A stretch of DNA of 17,560 bases from Deltaproteobacteria bacterium (GTDB lineage: Bacteria > Desulfobacterota > Syntrophia > Syntrophales > UBA2192): NCBI GenBank assembly GCA_026388445.1, contig JAPLJU010000177.1:1-17560 (forward strand), in the 5' to 3' direction. Position 1 is the first letter of the stretch; each line of letters opens with the position of its first letter. The notes beneath the pieces were generated by a model. That model had not been told where the DNA came from, made no database searches, and worked only from the letters and a program-made list of their open reading frames with translations. A program made the position numbers and the translations under genes. Shown here piece by piece: positions 14,362 through 17,560 of the stretch.

Positions 14362-15243
14362 ATGAGAGTCGGCTGGATCGGCACGGGGATTATGGGGTCT
14401 TCCATGGCCGAGCATCTTCAGAACAGCGGCCACGAGCTGCATGTTTTCAATCGCACCCGGCAGAAGGCCGAGACCATTCTGAAGAGAGGCGGGAGGTGGT
14501 GCGATTCCCCGGCCGGTGTCGCGGAAAGGGCGGAGATCACATTTACCATGGTCGGCACGCCGGCGGACGTTGAGGAGGTTTATCTCGGTGAGAAAGGGAT
14601 CCTTTCCGTTCCAGGAACATGCAGGATTGTTGTTGACATGACCACGAGCCAGCCGAGCCTTGCGAAGAAAATTTTCACGGCAGCGGCAGGACGTGGTATT
14701 TCGAGTCTCGATGCGCCCGTTTCCGGCGGTGATATCGGGGCCAGAAACGCAACGCTCGCCATCATGGTCGGCGGCGAAAGAAAAACCTGCGATGCGGTCA
14801 TGCCCTTGTTCCAGGTCATGGGCAAAAGCATCGCGTACATGGGTGAAGCCGGGGCGGGACAGCACACGAAGATGTGCAATCAAATTCTCGTCGCGGGCAA
14901 CATGATCGGCGCCTGTGAGGCGCTTCTCTATGCCTCGAGGATCGGACTGGATGAAAAGGCCGTCATCGACATCATAGGGAAAGGCGCGGGCGCTTCCTGG
15001 GCCATCAACTACCTCGGCCCCCGCATTGTGCAGGAGGACTTCAGTCCAGGTTTCATGGTGGACCATTTTGTCAAGGACATGGAAATCGCACTGCGGGAAG
15101 CGGCATCGACAGGTCTCGCGCTTCCGGGACTCGTTCTCGTTCATCAGCTCTATGTTGACCTTCAGGCTCAGGGAAAAGGCGCTTCCGGCATGCAGGCGCT
15201 TATGCTTGTCCTCAGAAAATTGAGTGGCATGGCGGTTTCCTGA
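14362..15243 (+). CDS. Beta-hydroxyacid dehydrogenase (3-hydroxyisobutyrate dehydrogenase/GLYR family)
   Basis: The 293-residue protein has the whole family signature: Rossmann loop GTGIMGSSM (7-15), FNRT (29-32), whose Arg31 after the second strand suggests NADPH preference, DAPVSGGDIGA (117-127) for substrate binding, and catalytic Lys170 in HTKMCNQ. Length is typical. Relatives interconvert succinic or tartronate semialdehyde, glyoxylate, or 3-hydroxyisobutyrate with the matching alcohol or aldehyde; NRT and SGG features fit the glyoxylate/succinic semialdehyde reductase branch best, but the substrate is not certain. An AAAGGGGGA site precedes the ATG. Soluble, cytoplasmic. It stands alone, with 312 bases upstream and 330 bases downstream empty of obvious genes. 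Confidence 0.93.
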   Translation: MRVGWIGTGIMGSSMAEHLQNSGHELHVFNRTRQKAETILKRGGRWCDSPAGVAERAEITFTMVGTPADVEEVYLGEKGILSVPGTCRIVVDMTTSQPSLAKKIFTAAAGRGISSLDAPVSGGDIGARNATLAIMVGGERKTCDAVMPLFQVMGKSIAYMGEAGAGQHTKMCNQILVAGNMIGACEALLYASRIGLDEKAVIDIIGKGAGASWAINYLGPRIVQEDFSPGFMVDHFVKDMEIALREAASTGLALPGLVLVHQLYVDLQAQGKGASGMQALMLVLRKLSGMAVS

Positions 15244-15286
15244 AAAAAGAGGATTATATATGACAGCTTTGGGGAGGATGCGAGAT

Positions 15287-15349
15287 ATGAATTACGAACT
15301 GCCGGATCATCGCGTCCGTCATCCTTGGGTATCCTGTTTCGATTCCTGA
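15287..15349 (+). CDS. Possible small ORF (20 aa), unknown
   Basis: ATG at 15287 has GGGGAGG (15271-15277) nine bases upstream, one of the better ribosome sites in the window, and the frame MNYELPDHRVRHPWVSCFDS stops at 15347. An in-frame upstream ATG at 15260, with its own AGAGGA, would add nine residues. The peptide has no recognisable motif, signal or membrane segment. A strong ribosome site with a short product could mean a leader peptide or a remnant gene; it could also be chance. Confidence 0.22.
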   Translation: MNYELPDHRVRHPWVSCFDS

Positions 15350-15476
15350 CCCGCGGGATCGCGAAGCACCGAAGATCCTCAATATTTTTTGCGGTAAAAT
15401 CGGAACAGAAGTTGCAATCAGCTTTGGGTTAAGTCTGTTCGGGATGGAAGTTGGATTGCCATGCTGTGAATTGCAC

Positions 15477-15506
15477 TTGACCGGAGAGGCCTTTTGCCGG
15501 TATGTT
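15477..15506 (+). promoter_or_regulatory. Candidate promoter for the D-Ala-D-Ala carboxypeptidase gene
   Basis: TTGACC (15477-15482) and TATGTT (15501-15506) are separated by 18 bases, giving a leader of about 60 bases to the start at 15574. The -35 matches consensus at five of six and the -10 at four of six positions. The spacing is one base longer than ideal. Confidence 0.35.
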
Positions 15507-15573
15507 TTCACCGGCACAAACGGTCCTTTTTCAGAATCCCGGTCGAAGAGATGGTGTGAAGGAATCTTATTGA

Positions 15574-16509
15574 ATGAATAGAAAGACCTTGTCCATTGTT
15601 CTTTGTTGCACCGTACTATTTTTCGTTTTTTCTCCCCGAGAGCTCTTTGCTGATTCCCTGAAGATCAGAGCCCAATCCGCAGTCCTTAAAAATCTCAAAA
15701 CAGGGGAGATTCTGCTGTCAAAAAATACCGACCGGGGGATCCCGCCGGCATCCATCACCAAGGTTCTGACCCTCTATCTTGCTTTCGAAGCGATGGAGGA
15801 AGGAAAAGTGGACCCTGATGACCGCGTCGTGATCAGCCGGAAGGCGAGCCGGATGAAGGGATCGCGGATGTACGTCGGCGAAGGGGAGGAAGTGCAACTG
15901 GATGATTTGATCAAGGGAACGGCCATCGTCTCCGGTAATGACGCCGCAATAGCCATTGCGGAGCATGTCGACGGAGATGTGGACGCCTTTGTAAGGCGAA
16001 TGAACGCCAAGGCCAGGGTACTGGGCATGACTCACAGCCATTTCAGAAATCCCAATGGTCTTCCCGCCAGAGGACAGGTGACCACGGCCCGGGATGTCCT
16101 CAGGCTCTGTGAGTCCTACCTGGAGCGTTTTCCCCAATCCCTGGAGATCCATTCCATGACGTCCTACACCTTTCAGGATGTCACACAGCAAAATTCGAAT
16201 CATCTTCTCGAGATGTGTCCTGACGTGGATGGCCTGAAGACGGGATTCACGCGGAAAAGCGGTTATCACATCGTGGTGACCGCGCAGAGAGATGGGATGC
16301 GTCTCATGGCCGTCGTCATGGGGGCAAAGTCGTCCAGTGTGAGGGACCGGGAGGCGAGACGGCTGATCGAAGAAGGATTCAGAATGGCTCAGGTTCCAAC
16401 GCCGGCCATTCAGAAACCGGCAGCCGGAATGAAGTTAAAAAAAGCGATCGCTTCTTCGGGTTCATCGAAAACATCAGCCCGTCCGAAAAACAACCGATCA
16501 AGATTATAA
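15574..16509 (+). CDS. D-alanyl-D-alanine carboxypeptidase (peptidase S11, DacA/DacC-like)
   Basis: The 311-residue protein has a signal peptide of about 26 residues (hydrophobic run, then LFA before DSLK). All three penicillin-binding motifs are in place: SITK (60-63) with nucleophile Ser60, SGN (120-122) and KTG (222-224). It removes the terminal D-Ala from peptidoglycan pentapeptides in the periplasm, limiting cross-links. E. coli PBP5/6 are about 400 residues and have a beta-rich C-terminal domain ending in an amphipathic anchor; here the catalytic domain ends near 275 and only a short Lys/Ser-rich basic tail follows, so that domain is absent. The AAGGA site (15559-15563) supports the ATG. 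Followed closely by the protease gene, possibly co-transcribed. Confidence 0.94.
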   Translation: MNRKTLSIVLCCTVLFFVFSPRELFADSLKIRAQSAVLKNLKTGEILLSKNTDRGIPPASITKVLTLYLAFEAMEEGKVDPDDRVVISRKASRMKGSRMYVGEGEEVQLDDLIKGTAIVSGNDAAIAIAEHVDGDVDAFVRRMNAKARVLGMTHSHFRNPNGLPARGQVTTARDVLRLCESYLERFPQSLEIHSMTSYTFQDVTQQNSNHLLEMCPDVDGLKTGFTRKSGYHIVVTAQRDGMRLMAVVMGAKSSSVRDREARRLIEEGFRMAQVPTPAIQKPAAGMKLKKAIASSGSSKTSARPKNNRSRL

Positions 16510-16534
16510 GTCGTCTCTTGAACAGGTGGACGTC

Positions 16535-17278
16535 GTGATTCCTCTCAGGGTGCTGATCTGCGTGTCCTTTCTCGTCGTAGGCCTTATGCCCGCTGAGGGG
16601 AAGGTCACGACGTGGACCGATGATGACGGCATCGTCCATATCGAAGATCAACCTCCCCCGGAGCAGCCCAAAAGATCCAGGGATCTTCAGGAACAGCTTA
16701 CCCTGAATTTTCCTCCCCAGAATGCCGTCGAAAAAGCCAGAAATGCCACCATCCTGGTGCAATCCTCCAAAGGGGTCGGTTCGGGCTTCTTCATCACGAA
16801 AGACGGGTTTATCCTGACGAATAAGCACATTGTCAATCCCTCCGGGACCCATAAGATTGTTCTCATTGATGGCACGCAGCTGGAGGTGCAGGGGGTGAAA
16901 GAAATCAGCGAGAAATACGACATCGCCCTGCTCAAGCTGGACGGTTATAAGTGCCCTTACATCGAACCTTTCGACGCACGCCGGCTCCCCGCCAGAGCCA
17001 ATCTCTATGCGATTGGGATGCCCATGGGTCTTACGCATACCGTCGCGCCGGGTATTCACTCCGGCACTCGCTCCATCGATGACGTAACCTACATCCAGAC
17101 CTCGGCCCCGATCACCTACATCAACAGCGGGGGTCCCCTTGTCACCCAGTTCGGGCGGGTTGTGGGGGTCAATACCCAGAAGCTTGTCGGGCAGGCCGGC
17201 GAAGGTTTGAGTTATGCCGTTCCCGTTTTCGATGTCCTGGCAGAGTTCAAGAAGAGCCTGGGTGAGCCTTTCAAGTAG
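16535..17278 (+). CDS. Secreted trypsin-like serine protease with N-terminal DUF4124 domain
   Basis: From GTG 16535 this is 247 residues. A signal peptide (about 1-21, VLICVSFLVVGLMPAEG) leads into a KVTTWTDDDGIVHIEDQPP stretch, the hallmark of the DUF4124 domain found in many periplasmic proteins. A trypsin-like S1C domain follows, with catalytic His98 (TNKHIV), Asp129 (YDIALLKL) and Ser198 in INSGGPLV. There is no PDZ domain, unlike DegP or DegS, so it is a short HtrA-like protease of unknown target. Start choice: AGGTGG (16524-16529) sits five bases before GTG 16535, whereas the in-frame GTG at 16526 has no ribosome site and would only add three residues. It begins 25 bases after the carboxypeptidase stop, so both probably share a transcript. 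Confidence 0.88.
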   Translation: MIPLRVLICVSFLVVGLMPAEGKVTTWTDDDGIVHIEDQPPPEQPKRSRDLQEQLTLNFPPQNAVEKARNATILVQSSKGVGSGFFITKDGFILTNKHIVNPSGTHKIVLIDGTQLEVQGVKEISEKYDIALLKLDGYKCPYIEPFDARRLPARANLYAIGMPMGLTHTVAPGIHSGTRSIDDVTYIQTSAPITYINSGGPLVTQFGRVVGVNTQKLVGQAGEGLSYAVPVFDVLAEFKKSLGEPFK

Positions 17279-17292
17279 CATGCGTGGAGACT

Positions 17293-17325
17293 CAGGCAAG
17301 AAAAAGTTGATTTTTTAGGTGCCTG
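17293..17325. other. Hairpin after the protease gene
   Basis: CAGGCA (17293-17298) pairs with TGCCTG (17320-17325), and inside it AAAAA (17301-17305) pairs with TTTTT (17312-17316). There is no following T-run, so it is not a typical terminator. The 256-base stretch 17279-17534 otherwise contains no gene I can support and no recognised riboswitch. Confidence 0.4.
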
Positions 17326-17534
17326 TAGTAAAGTGTCCCGCACATTCAGGAATATCACGGAAGGCGGAGGGAACAGGAAAGCCTGAGGCGCTTCGCACCC
17401 GCGCTCATCCCTGAGAGAGATCCACCCGCCCCGAAAATGATATCCTGTCCATTACCTGTGCTCATCGCGGTGCACAACCTGTTGTATGATGCGATGGGGT
17501 GGGTCCGATCCCCGGCCTTAAGAAGGAAGAGGAT

Positions 17535-17560
17535 ATGCTCAGGATCCTGGAAGACGAATC
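17535..17560 (+). CDS. Start of a gene running off the window (partial)
   Basis: ATG at 17535 is preceded by the purine-rich AGAAGGAAGAGG (17521-17532), a good ribosome site. Only eight codons (MLRILEDE) are visible before the window ends, too few to identify the product. Confidence 0.35.

Larger units (their letters stand above)
15244..15573. other. Intergenic gap with a possible small ORF and a hairpin
   Basis: This 330-base gap holds no large gene. It contains a possible short reading frame (15287-15349), a promoter candidate (15477-15506) and a 7-bp hairpin TGCCGGT/ACCGGCA (15495-15501 with 15510-15516, 8-base loop) that overlaps the promoter -10. There is no clear terminator for the upstream dehydrogenase gene. 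Confidence 0.5.

Noticed and set aside
14218..15144. Minus-strand open frame opposite the beta-hydroxyacid dehydrogenase
   Set aside because: The plus-strand gene has complete family signatures; the reverse frame is a by-product of GC-rich codon use.
17341..17460. Riboswitch (TPP, cobalamin or c-di-GMP type) before the last gene
   Set aside because: Only fragments such as CTGAGA resemble known cores; the remaining conserved blocks are absent.

Overview
This 17.56 kb chromosomal window is tightly packed and moderately GC-rich. It looks like an anaerobic, probably syntrophic or sulfate-reducing member of the Desulfobacterota (former Deltaproteobacteria). That is an inference from gene content and style: glutaconate-type CoA transferase, a HyuA-like ATPase with a histone-deacetylase-like amidohydrolase, a long glutamine-dependent NAD synthetase, and many 4-base stop/start overlaps. 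No rRNA, tRNA, CRISPR array, transposase or phage gene was seen.

Layout. (1) 78-3064, minus strand: a two-gene operon of a HyuA-like ATPase and a zinc deacetylase-family hydrolase, overlapping by 4 bases. (2) 3249-5189, plus strand: a class II CCA-adding enzyme/poly(A) polymerase homologue whose HD motif looks lost, then a YajD-like HNH protein. (3) 5247-7331, plus strand: a promoter candidate, both subunits of a family I CoA transferase, and a strong 16-bp hairpin that can end transcription from both sides. (4) 7348-11220, minus strand: four genes each joined by a 4-base overlap: class II aldolase-like protein, NAD synthetase, a 66-residue zinc ribbon protein and a zinc alcohol dehydrogenase. 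(5) 11475-12767, plus strand: a Rid-family protein lacking the usual catalytic arginine and a metallo-beta-lactamase-fold hydrolase. (6) 12891-14049, plus strand: a tiny lipoprotein reading frame whose lipobox cysteine is followed at once by TGA, then a lytic transglycosylase. (7) 14362-17278, plus strand: a beta-hydroxyacid dehydrogenase, a D-Ala-D-Ala carboxypeptidase and a secreted trypsin-like protease with a DUF4124 domain. (8) From 17535 a further gene may begin and run off the window.

Two themes stand out: CoA-, NAD- and aldehyde/alcohol-linked carbon metabolism (CoA transferase, aldolase/NadE/ADH, beta-hydroxyacid dehydrogenase, HyuA/deacetylase) and periplasmic cell-wall or protein processing (lytic transglycosylase, carboxypeptidase, protease). 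The observations most worth a second look are the UGA-interrupted lipoprotein with a hairpin shaped like a bacterial SECIS element, the HyuA/deacetylase pair with no HyuB, the fully overlapping NadE operon, and the Rid protein without its arginine. Most genes are ordinary members of known families. I do not see a clear large undescribed system; the novelty is in pairings and in one small reading frame.
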